Positions 36,354 to 45,943 of a stretch of 64,000 nucleotides of DNA are shown piece after piece. The first letter of the stretch is position 1, and every line of letters starts with the position of its first letter. Position numbers and translations under genes: made by a program. The stretch is from NCBI RefSeq assembly GCF_014647675.1, contig NZ_BMPQ01000001.1, positions 653,133 to 717,132 of the forward strand. Reading direction: 5' to 3'. Source of the DNA: Streptomyces flaveus. GTDB taxonomy: Bacteria; Actinomycetota; Actinomycetes; Streptomycetales; Streptomycetaceae. The notes under the pieces are model-generated. The model saw only the letters and a program-made list of their open reading frames with translations, had not been told where the DNA came from and ran no database searches.

Positions 36354-37199
36354 TTAACTCCCTGTACTCCGGTACGAACGAAGCCCCGTCCGCCACAGCA
36401 CACCCGCCAGCGCACAGCACACCCCGGCGGCGAGCGGCGACAGATACGTCACCCATGTCGGCAGATCTAGCGGATACGGCCGCCCCAGCACGTAGGAAGC
36501 GGGCAGCCAGTTGACGAAGGCGAGCGGCAGCACGAAGGTCACCCCGCGCACCAGGTCCTTCCCGAACAGCGTCGGGGGGTACTGCAGCAGCGTGGTGCCG
36601 CCGTACGTGAACGCGTTCTGCACCTGGGCGGCGTCCTGCGCCAGGAACTGGAAAGCCGCACCCGCGACGAAGATCGCCCCGAAGATCACCGCGCCGCTGA
36701 CCAGCATCACCGGCACCAGCAGCGCCTTCGGCGCAGTCCAGTCGACGTCGACGGCGAACAGCGCCCAGCCCAGCACCAACGCCCCCTGGATGACCCGGCC
36801 GAACCGGCGCAGCGGGAACTGGTCCGCGGCGACCTGCGCGAGCACCGGAACGGGACGTACCAGCAGCGTGTCGAACGACCCGTCGCGTATCCGGGTACCC
36901 AGGACCTCCGACGAGCCGAGCAGCAGGTCGGTGATCCCGAACGCCGTCACCGACAGCCCGTACAGGAACGCCACCTCGGGCAGCGTCCAGCCGCCGAGCG
37001 AGTCGACCTGCGAGAACATCAGCAGGATGCCGACGAAGTCCAGGCCGGACAGCAGCAGGTTGCCGAAGACCGTGACGACGAAGGAGGTGCGGTAGGTCAT
37101 GCCGGCCCTGATCCACATCCCGGCGATCAGCAGATAGGCCCGCAGACCGTCCGTGACCCTGGAACCGGCCGTGGAGCCGACCTTGGTTGTCTCACCCAC
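36354..37199 (-). CDS. ABC-2 family transporter permease
   Basis: The 281-residue permease has about six membrane helices, first around MWIRAGMTYRTSFVVTVFGN. Between helices it carries RIRDGSFDTLLVRPVPVLAQ, the amphipathic motif of ABC-2 subunits. It overlaps the end of the upstream permease by eight bases and is followed three bases later by the ATPase, so the three form one transporter operon. The substrate is unknown. Confidence 0.88.
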   Translation of the reverse strand: MGETTKVGSTAGSRVTDGLRAYLLIAGMWIRAGMTYRTSFVVTVFGNLLLSGLDFVGILLMFSQVDSLGGWTLPEVAFLYGLSVTAFGITDLLLGSSEVLGTRIRDGSFDTLLVRPVPVLAQVAADQFPLRRFGRVIQGALVLGWALFAVDVDWTAPKALLVPVMLVSGAVIFGAIFVAGAAFQFLAQDAAQVQNAFTYGGTTLLQYPPTLFGKDLVRGVTFVLPLAFVNWLPASYVLGRPYPLDLPTWVTYLSPLAAGVCCALAGVLWRTGLRSYRSTGS

Positions 37200-37992
37200 C
37201 CTGCACCACCACCCGCCGCGTAGCCGCCGACTGCAACAGCCGCCCCGCCGCCAGCAGTGCCACCGCCCACGCCGCCTGGAAGGCGAACGCCCCGAGCGGG
37301 GCGGTCTCCCCCATCAGGACATCCGCCGGCACCTGGAGCTGCGCGGCCCACGGCAACGCCTGGACGACGTCGCCGAGCGCGTCCGGGAAGGCGTTCAACG
37401 GCAGTGTCATGCCCGAGCAGAAGATGCCCGTGACCATCAGGGCCTGCATGACGCCCCTGGCGTCCATGAGCCAGAACACGCTCAACGCCGCCAGATAGCG
37501 GATCCCGAAGCTGACGACCGCCGCCAGCAACAGCGCGACCAGGAACGCCGCCCAGGTGCCGAAGTCCCCCGGCAGGGCCATCGGGAAGAACAGCGCACCG
37601 AAGACGAACGGAATCACGCCCCGCCCCGCCAACTGGAACAGCATCCGCCCCAAGTCGCTCGCCAGCCACCACAGTTGGAGATCGGCCGGCCGGTACAGAT
37701 CGACCGCGATCTCACCGGTGCGGATGCGCTCCATGAGCTCGACCTCGAAGCCTCCGCCCTGGAGGGCCAGCGCCGCGAACAGCGCCTGCCCCAGCCACAC
37801 ATAGGTCACGGCCTGCGCCTGGTCGTACCCGCCCAGATCCGGCCGCTCGTCCCACAGCGCCAGATACGTGTACACGAGGATCAGCCCGAACACGGTATTG
37901 GTGAACACCCCCGCCGCCGTGGCCACCCGGTACGTCGCGTACCGCCGGAAACTCCCCACCGCGACGGCCGCATACAACCGCCCCGCGCCCAC
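37192..37992 (-). CDS. ABC-2 family transporter permease
   Basis: The 266-residue permease has the ABC-2 loop RIRTGEIAVDLYRPADLQLWW and six hydrophobic segments. It is paralogous to the next gene, and together they probably form a heterodimeric membrane channel. I chose GTG 37992 because AGGAG lies seven bases upstream; GTG 37998 is too close to that site. It is divergent from the penicillin-binding protein gene. Confidence 0.85.
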   Translation of the reverse strand: MGAGRLYAAVAVGSFRRYATYRVATAAGVFTNTVFGLILVYTYLALWDERPDLGGYDQAQAVTYVWLGQALFAALALQGGGFEVELMERIRTGEIAVDLYRPADLQLWWLASDLGRMLFQLAGRGVIPFVFGALFFPMALPGDFGTWAAFLVALLLAAVVSFGIRYLAALSVFWLMDARGVMQALMVTGIFCSGMTLPLNAFPDALGDVVQALPWAAQLQVPADVLMGETAPLGAFAFQAAWAVALLAAGRLLQSAATRRVVVQGG

Positions 37993-38203
37993 GACCACAC
38001 TCCTCCCGCGCGCCCGCCCGCCAGACACCGAAGCGCAGGAGCCTAGTCCCCGGACCGTACGCCGTGCCAGGCATTTTCCGAGCACAAAGCGTGTGCCTCG
38101 GGCAGGGAACGGAACGCACGGTGCGAGAGTCTTCAAGAGCGGGCAACAGACAGTTAAGAGGGCGTACAGGGACGTACGCCGTGAAACGGGAGTACGGCAC
38201 GAC

Positions 38204-40579
38204 ATGAACGACCAGCCGCAGCCGCAGCAGCCGAGCACCGCGCCCCCGAGACGGCGCACCGGCCGGCGCCGGCTGATCCCGACCTGGCGGACGGTGCTCG
38301 GCACCTTCCTCGGCGCACTCCTCCTGCTGATCGGCCTGTTCGCCCTCGGCTACTTCCTCGTCGAGATCCCCGCGGCGAACGCGTCCGCGACGAAGCAGAG
38401 CAACGTCTACCTGTACGCGGACGGCAGCCGGCTCGCCCGCGACGGCGAGGTCAACCGGGAGAACGTCACGCTCGCCCGGATCTCCAAGGACACCCAGCAC
38501 GCCGTGCTCGCCGCCGAGGACCGGGACTTCTACTCCGAGTCCGCCGTCGACCCCCAGGCCATGATCCGTGCCGCCTGGAACACCGTCACCGGCAAGGGAA
38601 AGCAGTCCGGCTCGACGATCACCCAGCAGTACGTCAAGAACTACTACCTGGCGCAGGAGCAGACGGTCACCCGGAAGATCAAGGAGTTCTTCATCGCCAT
38701 CAAGCTCGATCAGGAGGTCAGCAAGGACGACATCCTCGAGGGCTACCTCAACACCAGCTACTTCGGCCGCAACGCCTACGGCATCCAGGCCGCCGCCCAG
38801 GCCTACTACGACGTCGACGCCAAGGACCTCACGGCCGCCCAGGGCGCGTACCTCGCGACGCTCCTCAACGTCCCCAGCAAGTACGACGTGATCGCGCACC
38901 CCGAGAACAAACCGGCGGTCGTGGGCCGCTGGAACTACGTACTCGACGGCATGCTCAAGAAGAAGTGGCTGACGCCCTTGGAGCGGGCCGGAATGGAGTT
39001 CCCGACGCCCAAGGAGGCCAAGGGCTCCGCCGGGCTATCCGGGCAGCGCGGCTACCTCGTGCAAGCCGTCAACGACTACCTCACCGGCAGCGAGATCATC
39101 GACGAGGACGCCCTCGCCACCGGCGGCTACCGCATCACCACCACCATCCAGAAGGACAAGCAGAACGCCTTCGTCAAAGCCGTCGACGACCAGGTGATGA
39201 ACCAGCTCGACAAGAAGAACCGCGAGATCGACCGCAACGTCCGCGCCGGCGGCGTCTCCATCGACCCCGCCACCGGCAAGGTCGTCGCGATGTACGGCGG
39301 CATCGACTACACGAAGCAGTACGTCAACAACGCCACCCGCCGCGACTACCAGGTCGGCTCCACCTTCAAGCCTTTCGTGCTCGCCTCCGCCGTGCAGAAC
39401 GGCTCGACCACGCAGGACGGCCGCCTCATCACCCCGAACACCGTCTACGACGGCACGAACCAGCGCCCCGTGGAAGGCTGGCAAGGCGCCTCGTACGCGC
39501 CCGAGAACGAGGGCCAGACCTCGTACGGCTCGATCTCGGTCCGCGAAGCCACCGACAAGTCCGTCAACGCGGTGTACGCACAGATGGCGGTGGACGTCGG
39601 CCCCGAGAAGGTCCGGCAGACGGCCCTCGACCTGGGCATCCCCTCCTCCACCCCCGACCTGACGGCCTCCCCCTCCATCGCCCTCGGCCCCGCCACCGCA
39701 AGCGTCCTCGACATGGCGGAGGCCTACGCCACGCTCGCCAACCACGGCAAACACGGCCGGTACTCACTCGTCTCCGAGATCACCAAGGACGGCCAGGACG
39801 GCACCGAGGGCGCCGTCGAACTGCCCTCCCGCGAGACGGGCGTCCGGCAGGCCGTCAGCCGCGAGGCCGCCGACACCACGACAGCGGTCCTACGAGGCGT
39901 CGTCGAAGGCGGCACCGGCACCTCCGCACAGGCCGCGGGCCGCCCCGCCGCCGGCAAGACCGGCACCGCGGAGGAGGACCAGGCCGCCTGGTTCGCCGGC
40001 TACACCCCCGACCTCGCCACCGTCATCGCCGTCATGGGCCAGAACCCGAAAACGGGCGCCCACACCCCCCTGTACGGAGCACTCGGCCAGGACCGCATCA
40101 ACGGCGGCGGCTACCCGGCGCAGATCTGGGCCCAGTACACGCAGGCCGCGCTCGAGGGCACGGAGGCGAAGGACTTCGACCTGCAGATCCAGGCGGGCGC
40201 GGAGGAACCGGAGCTCCCGACGGAGGAGCCCTGGGAGGAATGGCCGCCGGACACGGGCGAGGAGGACAACGGCGGCACGACGGACGGGAGCGACGGATCG
40301 AACGGGCCGGAGGACGGGAGGCCGACCACCGGCAGCGAGGAAACCCCGAGCACACCTCCGGCCTCGACGGCCCCGGACCAGCCCAGCGGCGGAACGTCGA
40401 CCGACGGCGGCACGACGGACGGGACGGCCGGAGGGAAACCGACGGACGGCGGCACGACCGACGGAGGCACGTCGTCGACGGGCGGCGACACGGCCACGGG
40501 AGGCGGCGGCACGACAGACGACGGCGGGATCACGGCGGGCAGGGCGGACGGCGGAGCGACCTCCAGAAGCGCCGGATAG
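38204..40579 (+). CDS. Bifunctional class A penicillin-binding protein
   Basis: The 791-residue PBP polymerises and crosslinks peptidoglycan. A membrane anchor (about 31-53) is followed by the GT51 transglycosylase: catalytic E105 in AAEDRDFYSE, GSTITQQYVKN and FGRNAYGIQAAA. The transpeptidase has S386-T-F-K389 (GSTFKPF), S453-V-N and K585-T-G-T. Residues from about 665 to the end are a long disordered tail of Glu/Pro, then Gly/Thr/Asp repeats (GGTTDGG). ATG 38204 has GGGAG upstream. Confidence 0.93.
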   Translation: MNDQPQPQQPSTAPPRRRTGRRRLIPTWRTVLGTFLGALLLLIGLFALGYFLVEIPAANASATKQSNVYLYADGSRLARDGEVNRENVTLARISKDTQHAVLAAEDRDFYSESAVDPQAMIRAAWNTVTGKGKQSGSTITQQYVKNYYLAQEQTVTRKIKEFFIAIKLDQEVSKDDILEGYLNTSYFGRNAYGIQAAAQAYYDVDAKDLTAAQGAYLATLLNVPSKYDVIAHPENKPAVVGRWNYVLDGMLKKKWLTPLERAGMEFPTPKEAKGSAGLSGQRGYLVQAVNDYLTGSEIIDEDALATGGYRITTTIQKDKQNAFVKAVDDQVMNQLDKKNREIDRNVRAGGVSIDPATGKVVAMYGGIDYTKQYVNNATRRDYQVGSTFKPFVLASAVQNGSTTQDGRLITPNTVYDGTNQRPVEGWQGASYAPENEGQTSYGSISVREATDKSVNAVYAQMAVDVGPEKVRQTALDLGIPSSTPDLTASPSIALGPATASVLDMAEAYATLANHGKHGRYSLVSEITKDGQDGTEGAVELPSRETGVRQAVSREAADTTTAVLRGVVEGGTGTSAQAAGRPAAGKTGTAEEDQAAWFAGYTPDLATVIAVMGQNPKTGAHTPLYGALGQDRINGGGYPAQIWAQYTQAALEGTEAKDFDLQIQAGAEEPELPTEEPWEEWPPDTGEEDNGGTTDGSDGSNGPEDGRPTTGSEETPSTPPASTAPDQPSGGTSTDGGTTDGTAGGKPTDGGTTDGGTSSTGGDTATGGGGTTDDGGITAGRADGGATSRSAG

Positions 40580-40612
40580 CCACAGACCCCTGGATACCTA
40601 CAGGCCGACTGA

Positions 40613-40954
40613 CTACAGGTACAAACCCGTCGAGTCCTCGGAGCCCTCGAACCGGTCCGCCGCCACCGCGTGCAGATCGCGCTCGCGCATCAGCGCGTAC
40701 GGGACACCGCGCACCTCGACCTCGGCGCGGTCCTCCGGGTCGAACAGGACACGGTCGCCCGGCTCGACGGCCCGTACGTTCTGCCCGACCGCGACGACCT
40801 CGGCCCAGGCGAGCCGACGGCCCACGGCCGCGGTCGCCGGGATCAGGATGCCGCCACCGGAACGGCGCTCGCCCTCGGAGGTGTCCTGCCGCACGAGCAC
40901 ACGGTCGTGCAGCATCCGGATGGGCAGCTTGTCGTGATGGGTGTTCGCACTCAC
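40613..40954 (-). CDS. GroES-like co-chaperonin family protein
   Basis: The 113-residue Cpn10-fold protein has PIRMLHDRVLVRQDTSEGER, GGILIPATAAV, WAEVVAVGQNV, VEPGDRVLFDPEDRAEVEV and YALMRERDLHAV. It lacks a groEL neighbour and the mobile loop is short. It is a paralogue of GroES whose partner is unknown, found in this core context in Streptomyces. Confidence 0.85.
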   Translation of the reverse strand: MSANTHHDKLPIRMLHDRVLVRQDTSEGERRSGGGILIPATAAVGRRLAWAEVVAVGQNVRAVEPGDRVLFDPEDRAEVEVRGVPYALMRERDLHAVAADRFEGSEDSTGLYL

Positions 40955-40999
40955 GCCCCCGAACCTACCTGGCTTTGCGCGGCACGTACGCGGCCGGGG

Positions 41000-41383
41000 T
41001 CAGCGCTTGCGACGCCGGGAGCCCGAGGAACCGCGCCGAGAGCCGCCCACAGCGCCGCGCCGGGAACCCACGGCGAGCATCCCGACCACCCCGACCACCA
41101 CCAGGGCCACCGGCACGATGCGCTCGAGCCGCGGCGCGCCCTCCTCGTTCACCAACTGACCCTTCACATCGCTGACCGCGCGGTTCACACCGACGTAGGC
41201 ACGGCCAAGGGTGTGGTCGATGCTCGAGACGACCTTGGCCCTCGCGTCACCGACGATCGTCTTCGGGTGCACCCGCGCACCGATCTCGTCGAGCGTCTCG
41301 GCGAGGGTCTCGCGACGGCGCTTGATGTCCGCCTCGATCTGCGCCGGAGTTCTGATGTCCGGCGTGCTCGACGTATCCGACAC
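41000..41383 (-). CDS. DUF3618 membrane protein
   Basis: The 127-residue product has the DUF3618 N-terminus RTPAQIEADIKRRRETLAET with LDEIGARVHPKTIVGDARAK. A single membrane helix (IVPVALVVVGVVGMLAVGS) and a basic Gly/Arg/Ser tail follow. Function is unknown. GTG 41383 follows GGAGG by seven bases; the ORF upstream of it is not supported. Confidence 0.85.
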   Translation of the reverse strand: MSDTSSTPDIRTPAQIEADIKRRRETLAETLDEIGARVHPKTIVGDARAKVVSSIDHTLGRAYVGVNRAVSDVKGQLVNEEGAPRLERIVPVALVVVGVVGMLAVGSRRGAVGGSRRGSSGSRRRKR

Positions 41384-41531
41384 CGCGCTGCCTCCGTGGT
41401 CGTATGTGGTCGGTCGTATGTGGCCGTTTACTCTGGCCGACAGTCTGTCAGCTCCGCCCGCCACCCACCCCCCTGGCACCCCCATTACGCTCGGATCCGT
41501 ATCCACCACCCCGCAAGGAGACCGAACCGAG

Positions 41532-41999
41532 ATGAGCGAGCGACTCCAGCCCGGCGACACCGCCCCCGCCTTCACCCTGCCCGACGCCGACGGCAACGAG
41601 GTCTCCCTGGCCGCCCACAAAGGCCGCAAGGTCATCGTCTACTTCTACCCCGCCGCCCTCACCCCCGGCTGCACCAAGCAGGCCTGCGACTTCACGGACA
41701 ACCTCGACGTCCTGGCGGGCGCCGGCTACGACGTCATCGGCATCTCCCCCGACAAGCCGGAAAAGCTGGCCAAGTTCCGCGAGAAGGAGTCCCTGAAGGT
41801 CACGCTCCTGGCCGACCCTGACAAGACCGTCACCGAGTCCTACGGCGCCTACGGCGAGAAGAAGAACTACGGCAAGACGTACATGGGCGTCATCCGCTCC
41901 ACGGTGATCGTGGACGAGGAGGGCAAGGTCGAACGGGCGCTGTACAACGTGCGGGCGACCGGCCATGTCGCCAAGATCATCAAGGATTTGGGGATCTGA
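41532..41999 (+). CDS. bcp: Thioredoxin-dependent peroxiredoxin Bcp
   Basis: The 155-residue atypical 2-Cys peroxiredoxin has C47 and C52 in AALTPGCTKQACDF, DNLDVLAGAGYDVIGISPD, and a C-terminal STVIVDEEGKVERAL. It reduces hydroperoxides using thioredoxin. AAGGAG lies upstream of ATG 41532. Its neighbours (GroES-like, DUF3618) match the usual Streptomyces order. Confidence 0.93.
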   Translation: MSERLQPGDTAPAFTLPDADGNEVSLAAHKGRKVIVYFYPAALTPGCTKQACDFTDNLDVLAGAGYDVIGISPDKPEKLAKFREKESLKVTLLADPDKTVTESYGAYGEKKNYGKTYMGVIRSTVIVDEEGKVERALYNVRATGHVAKIIKDLGI

Positions 42000-42163
42000 G
42001 GCGCCTGCCTACTTTTGCGCGAGTTCTGCGCGAGCGGCCCGTACCGGTGAGATCCGGTACGGGCCGTTCTGTATTTCGTTGTACATTTCGAGCGTGACTG
42101 TCCGATTAGCGGTTCGTTACTCCGTACGAGGCCACGAACGGGTGGCCGGAACGGAGGGGAACG

Positions 42164-42817
42164 GTGCCAGTCAGTCCGTACACCAGGGAGCGCCTGGAGG
42201 AGGCGGCGAGTTCGTCGCGGACGTTGTCGGAGGCGTTGGGGAAGTTGGGGGTGGACCCGAAGAGTTCGACGCGACGGTACGTCCACGGGCGCATGAAGAA
42301 GCTGGGCGTGGACACTTCGCACTTCGAACGCGAAGGTGCACGGTGGACGAGAGAGATCCTCGAGGCTGCGGTCTCTGCCTCGACGAACATGTGCGAGGTG
42401 CTGCGCCATCTTGGGCTCGAGGTCGTAGGGGGCCACCACACGCACATCAGCCGCCGGATCAAGGCGTTCGGCATCGACACCTCGCACTTCCAGGTACCGA
42501 CGCAGCGTGGGAAGCCCTGGCGGCCTCGGACGCCGGACGCCCTGCTCGTCGAGCAGGAGCCCGCCAATGCCCGACGCATCCACAGCGATCGGCTCAGGTG
42601 GGCGATGACGACTGTGGGCGTACCCGAGCGATGCGATCTTTGCGGCATGGAAGCGGTCTGGCGAGGTCAACGGCTCCCCCTGGAGGTCGACCACATCGAC
42701 GGCAACTGGCGCGACAACCGCATCGAGAACCTTCGGTTCCTCTGCCCCAACTGCCACTCGACGACAGGCAGTTACCGTGGACGCGGCAAGGGGCGCACCA
42801 AGGGCGGCGCTTCATGA
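42164..42817 (+). CDS. HNH endonuclease with two N-terminal repeat modules
   Basis: In the 217-residue product the C-terminus is an HNH nuclease: CDLCG, LEVDHIDGNWRDNRIENLRF and LCPNCHSTTG, with two CxxC-type Zn ligands. Residues 1-110 hold two copies of a module of about 50 residues (YTRERLEEAASSSRTLSEAL to LGVDTSHF, and WTREILEAAVSASTN to FGIDTSHF). These are probably small DNA-binding helices. GTG 42164 follows GGAGG. The stop overlaps the next gene's ATG. Role unknown: homing, defence or repair are all possible. Confidence 0.88.
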   Translation: MPVSPYTRERLEEAASSSRTLSEALGKLGVDPKSSTRRYVHGRMKKLGVDTSHFEREGARWTREILEAAVSASTNMCEVLRHLGLEVVGGHHTHISRRIKAFGIDTSHFQVPTQRGKPWRPRTPDALLVEQEPANARRIHSDRLRWAMTTVGVPERCDLCGMEAVWRGQRLPLEVDHIDGNWRDNRIENLRFLCPNCHSTTGSYRGRGKGRTKGGAS

Positions 42818-43482
42818 GCAGTGGCGTGCAGTACACCCGCGAGCGGCTGGCACAGGCAGCCGAGCAGTGCTCCGATCTCGACGAAGTCATCGCCTTCTTC
42901 GGCGCCCAGCCTTACGGCAAGCTCCGTCAGTACCTCGCGAGGCGCTTCACCCACTTCGGGATCGACATCTCGCACTTCCATCACTCCGGCAAGCCACCCC
43001 GGCCCACACCCGACGAGTTGCGTACGGCGGTTGCGGAGTCGATCTCCATCGCAGGGGTGCTTCGCAGCCTGGGGCGTCCCGACACTGGCACGCAACGCAA
43101 GCTGTTGCGTCAATGGATCGCTGAAGAGCAACTCACGACCAAGCATTTCTTGGGACAGGCACACAATCGAGGGAAGCCTGGTGTCGTCCCTCTCAGGCGT
43201 CCTGAGGAGATTCTGGTCGAGCACGACGGCGAGCGCCGAACAAGGACCCATCTGATACGTCGCGCGCTTTGTGAAATCGGGGTACCCGAGGAGTGCGCCG
43301 AGTGCGGGGTCGGTCCCGAGTGGCTCGGCAAGCCCATGACCCTGGAGGTCGATCACATCAACGGGGACTGGCGCGATGATCGGCGCGAGAACCTGCGGTT
43401 GCTGTGCCCCAACTGTCATGCAATCACCAGTACCTGGTGCCGAGGTGGCCGTCGACGTTCCTCTCAAGCGAATGCCGCATGA
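42814..43482 (+). CDS. HNH endonuclease, tandem paralogue
   Basis: The 222-residue product has the same architecture as the gene before it: modules YTRERLAQAAEQCSDLDEVI to FGIDISHF and PTPDELRTAVAESIS to LTTKHF. The HNH domain follows (CAECG, LEVDHINGDWRDDRRENLRL and LCPNCHAIT). The sequences outside the HNH core have diverged widely, so the duplication is old or the pair was acquired together. It is co-translated (ATGA) and ends 20 bases before tRNA-Leu. Confidence 0.88.
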   Translation: MSSGVQYTRERLAQAAEQCSDLDEVIAFFGAQPYGKLRQYLARRFTHFGIDISHFHHSGKPPRPTPDELRTAVAESISIAGVLRSLGRPDTGTQRKLLRQWIAEEQLTTKHFLGQAHNRGKPGVVPLRRPEEILVEHDGERRTRTHLIRRALCEIGVPEECAECGVGPEWLGKPMTLEVDHINGDWRDDRRENLRLLCPNCHAITSTWCRGGRRRSSQANAA

Positions 43483-43502
43483 CCGGTAACATGGCCGTGC
43501 AC

Positions 43503-43586
43503 GCGGCCGTGGCGGAACTGGCCTACGCGCAACACTTAGGATGTTGTGGGAGAAATCCCTTGAGGGTTCGAGTCCCTCCGGCCGCA
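43503..43586 (+). tRNA. tRNA-Leu (anticodon UAG)
   Basis: This is an 84-base class II tRNA. Acceptor stem GCGGCCG (43503-43509) pairs CGGCCGC (43579-43585) with discriminator A. The anticodon stem CAACA/TGTTG encloses loop CTTAGGA, giving anticodon TAG for the rare CUA leucine codon. A long variable arm (GGGAGAAATCCC) and a T-arm GAGGGTTCGAGTCCCTC are present. The 3' CCA is not encoded. Confidence 0.95.
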
Positions 43587-43597
43587 CGCCTTTGATT

Positions 43598-43629
43598 CGA
43601 AGGTCCACCTGGAATCAGGTGGACCTTCG
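43598..43629. terminator. Terminator after tRNA-Leu
   Basis: A perfect 14-bp stem (CGAAGGTCCACCTG and its complement) with loop GAAT lies 12 bases after the tRNA and just before the convergent rdgB stop, serving both. Confidence 0.8.
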
Positions 43630-43632
43630 TCG

Positions 43633-44235
43633 TCAGCCCACCAGCTCCCGCAACACCGGCACCAGCCCCCGAAACGCCTTCCCCCGATGGCTGATCTCGT
43701 TCTTCTCTTCGGGAGTGAGCTCCGCACACGTCCGCGTATCCCCGTCCGGCTGCAGGATCGGGTCGTAGCCGAAGCCGTGGGTGCCGGCTGGCTCGCGGCG
43801 GAGGGTGCCGCGGAGGCGACCCTCGACCACGCGTTCCGTTCCGTCCGGCAGGGCCAGCGCCGCGGCGCAGGTGAAGTGGGCGGCGCGGTGTGGGTCGGGG
43901 ATGTCGCTGAGCTGGTCGAGGAGGAGGGTGAGGTTGGCGCGGTCGTCGCCGTGGGAGCCGGACCAGCGGGCGGAGAAGATGCCGGGGGCGCCGCCGAGTA
44001 CGTCGACGCAGAGGCCGGAGTCGTCGGCGACGGCGGGGTGGCCGGTGGCCTGGGCGAGGGCGTGGGCCTTGAGGAGGGCGTTCTCGGCGAAGGTGACGCC
44101 GGTTTCCTTGACGTCGGGGATGTCGGGGTAGGCGTCCGCGCAGTCCAGTTCGTAGTGGAGGTCTGCGGCGGCGAGGATCGCCTTGAGCTCGGTGAGCTTT
44201 CCGTGGTTGCGGGTGGCGAGGATCAGGCGGGTCAT
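43633..44235 (-). CDS. rdgB: RdgB/HAM1 non-canonical purine NTP pyrophosphatase
   Basis: The 200-residue enzyme clears dITP, XTP and ITP. It has LILATRNHGKLTELKAIL (substrate and Mg entry), GVTFAENALLKAHALAQATG, VADDSGLCVDVLGGAPGIFS, HGFGYDPILQPDG and SHRGKAFRGL. ATG 44235 gives the canonical N-terminus; the in-frame start six codons upstream is less likely. Confidence 0.95.
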   Translation of the reverse strand: MTRLILATRNHGKLTELKAILAAADLHYELDCADAYPDIPDVKETGVTFAENALLKAHALAQATGHPAVADDSGLCVDVLGGAPGIFSARWSGSHGDDRANLTLLLDQLSDIPDPHRAAHFTCAAALALPDGTERVVEGRLRGTLRREPAGTHGFGYDPILQPDGDTRTCAELTPEEKNEISHRGKAFRGLVPVLRELVG

Positions 44236-44330
44236 GGCTCTCACAGTAGTCACGTCGCCGGTGGGGGGCGCCTCTCGTTCAGGGCGCCCCCCGGCTCCGT
44301 AACCCCTGGATCACGTAACTCCTGGATCAT

Positions 44331-44735
44331 CTACGAGGTGCAGACCTTGGTCAGTTCGCCGGCGGCGTCCGTCACCGGGCTGACGTCCGGTGTCTCGTCG
44401 CCGTTCTTGATGGAGTCGCGGACGTTGGTGACGGCTGCCTGGAGGTCGTCGACCGCCTTGTTGACGTCGGTGTCCTCGGTCTTGTCGCCGATCTCGTTGA
44501 GGTTCTTGTCGATGGAGTCGAGCGCTTCGCTGGTCTGCGTCGGGTCGTTCGCCGCGTTTTCGACGGCCTGTTGGAGTTCGGTGACGCTCTCGGCGATGGC
44601 GTCGGCGGTCCTGGCGCAGTCCAGCGCCTTGTTGACGGCGTCGCAGCCGGTGGTGAGCCCGGCGGTCAGCGCGACGGCTGCCACTGCGGCGGCGATGGTG
44701 GTACTGCGACGTCGCGGGCGTCGACTCGCGGCCAT
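44331..44735 (-). CDS. Putative lipoprotein, helical
   Basis: The 134-residue product has a basic N-terminus (RRPRRRSTT) and an Ala-rich core. The lipobox is AGLTTGC, then a mature part made of predicted helices (SVTELQQAVENAANDPTQTS, VNKAVDDLQAAVTNVRDSI). Cys in LDCARTAD and at the end (KVCTS) may pair. Function unknown. GGGAGGA precedes the ATG. It lies between rph and rdgB. Confidence 0.75.
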   Translation of the reverse strand: MAASRRPRRRSTTIAAAVAAVALTAGLTTGCDAVNKALDCARTADAIAESVTELQQAVENAANDPTQTSEALDSIDKNLNEIGDKTEDTDVNKAVDDLQAAVTNVRDSIKNGDETPDVSPVTDAAGELTKVCTS

Positions 44736-44905
44736 GGAACGGTCCTCCCGTTGCTTCAGGCCCTCGAGGGCCCTGTGTGGTGCGGCGGGGGCGTACGGCG
44801 GTGTGCCGTACGCCCGTACTGGTAGGGACGCGGGGGCCGCTGCCGTGGTTGCCCGTGGCGCTGCGGCTCCTCTTGGCGCGGAGTTGGCGCGTCCTTTACG
44901 GTCCT

Positions 44906-45643
<738 letters not shown>

Positions 45644-45682
45644 GGCGACGAGCCTAGCCTTTTCCCGAGACCGCTCAGGTGC

Positions 45683-45916
45683 TCACATCATGTCTTCGAT
45701 GTCCGCCGCGATGGGGTCGGCGTCCGTGCCGATGACGACCTGGATGGCGTTGCCCATCTTGACGACGCCGTGTGCGCCGGCGGCCTTCAGGGCGGCCTCG
45801 TTGACCAGGCTTGCGTCGACGACCTCGGTGCGGAGGCGGGTGATGCAGCCTTCGATCTCTTCGATGTTGTCGATGCCGCCGAGCCCGGCGACGATCTTCT
45901 CAGCCTTGGTGGCCAT
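45683..45916 (-). CDS. nagF: PTS N-acetylglucosamine EIIB component
   Basis: The 77-residue EIIB domain (glucose/GlcNAc family) has phosphorylated C24 in IEGCITRLRTEV and the C-terminal GNAIQVVIGTDADPIAADI. It accepts phosphate from EIIA and passes it to GlcNAc bound by the EIIC permease. It is divergent from nagE, with dre-like DasR sites between. The start ATG 45916 was chosen because the longer frame is an imperfect repeat tract. Confidence 0.92.
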   Translation of the reverse strand: MATKAEKIVAGLGGIDNIEEIEGCITRLRTEVVDASLVNEAALKAAGAHGVVKMGNAIQVVIGTDADPIAADIEDMM

Positions 45917-45943
45917 GTCCTTCTCCCTGATCCGGTTCGTTGC

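Noticed and set aside
38965..41175. 736-residue open frame over the penicillin-binding protein gene
   Set aside because: It is an out-of-frame shadow of the PBP gene with extreme Arg/His content.
43503..43586. tRNA-Leu considered as bldA
   Set aside because: bldA reads UUA with anticodon UAA. This loop is CTTAGGA, giving anticodon UAG.
42164..43586. Integrative element using the tRNA-Leu as attachment site
   Set aside because: No integrase gene and no direct repeat of the tRNA 3' end is visible within the window.
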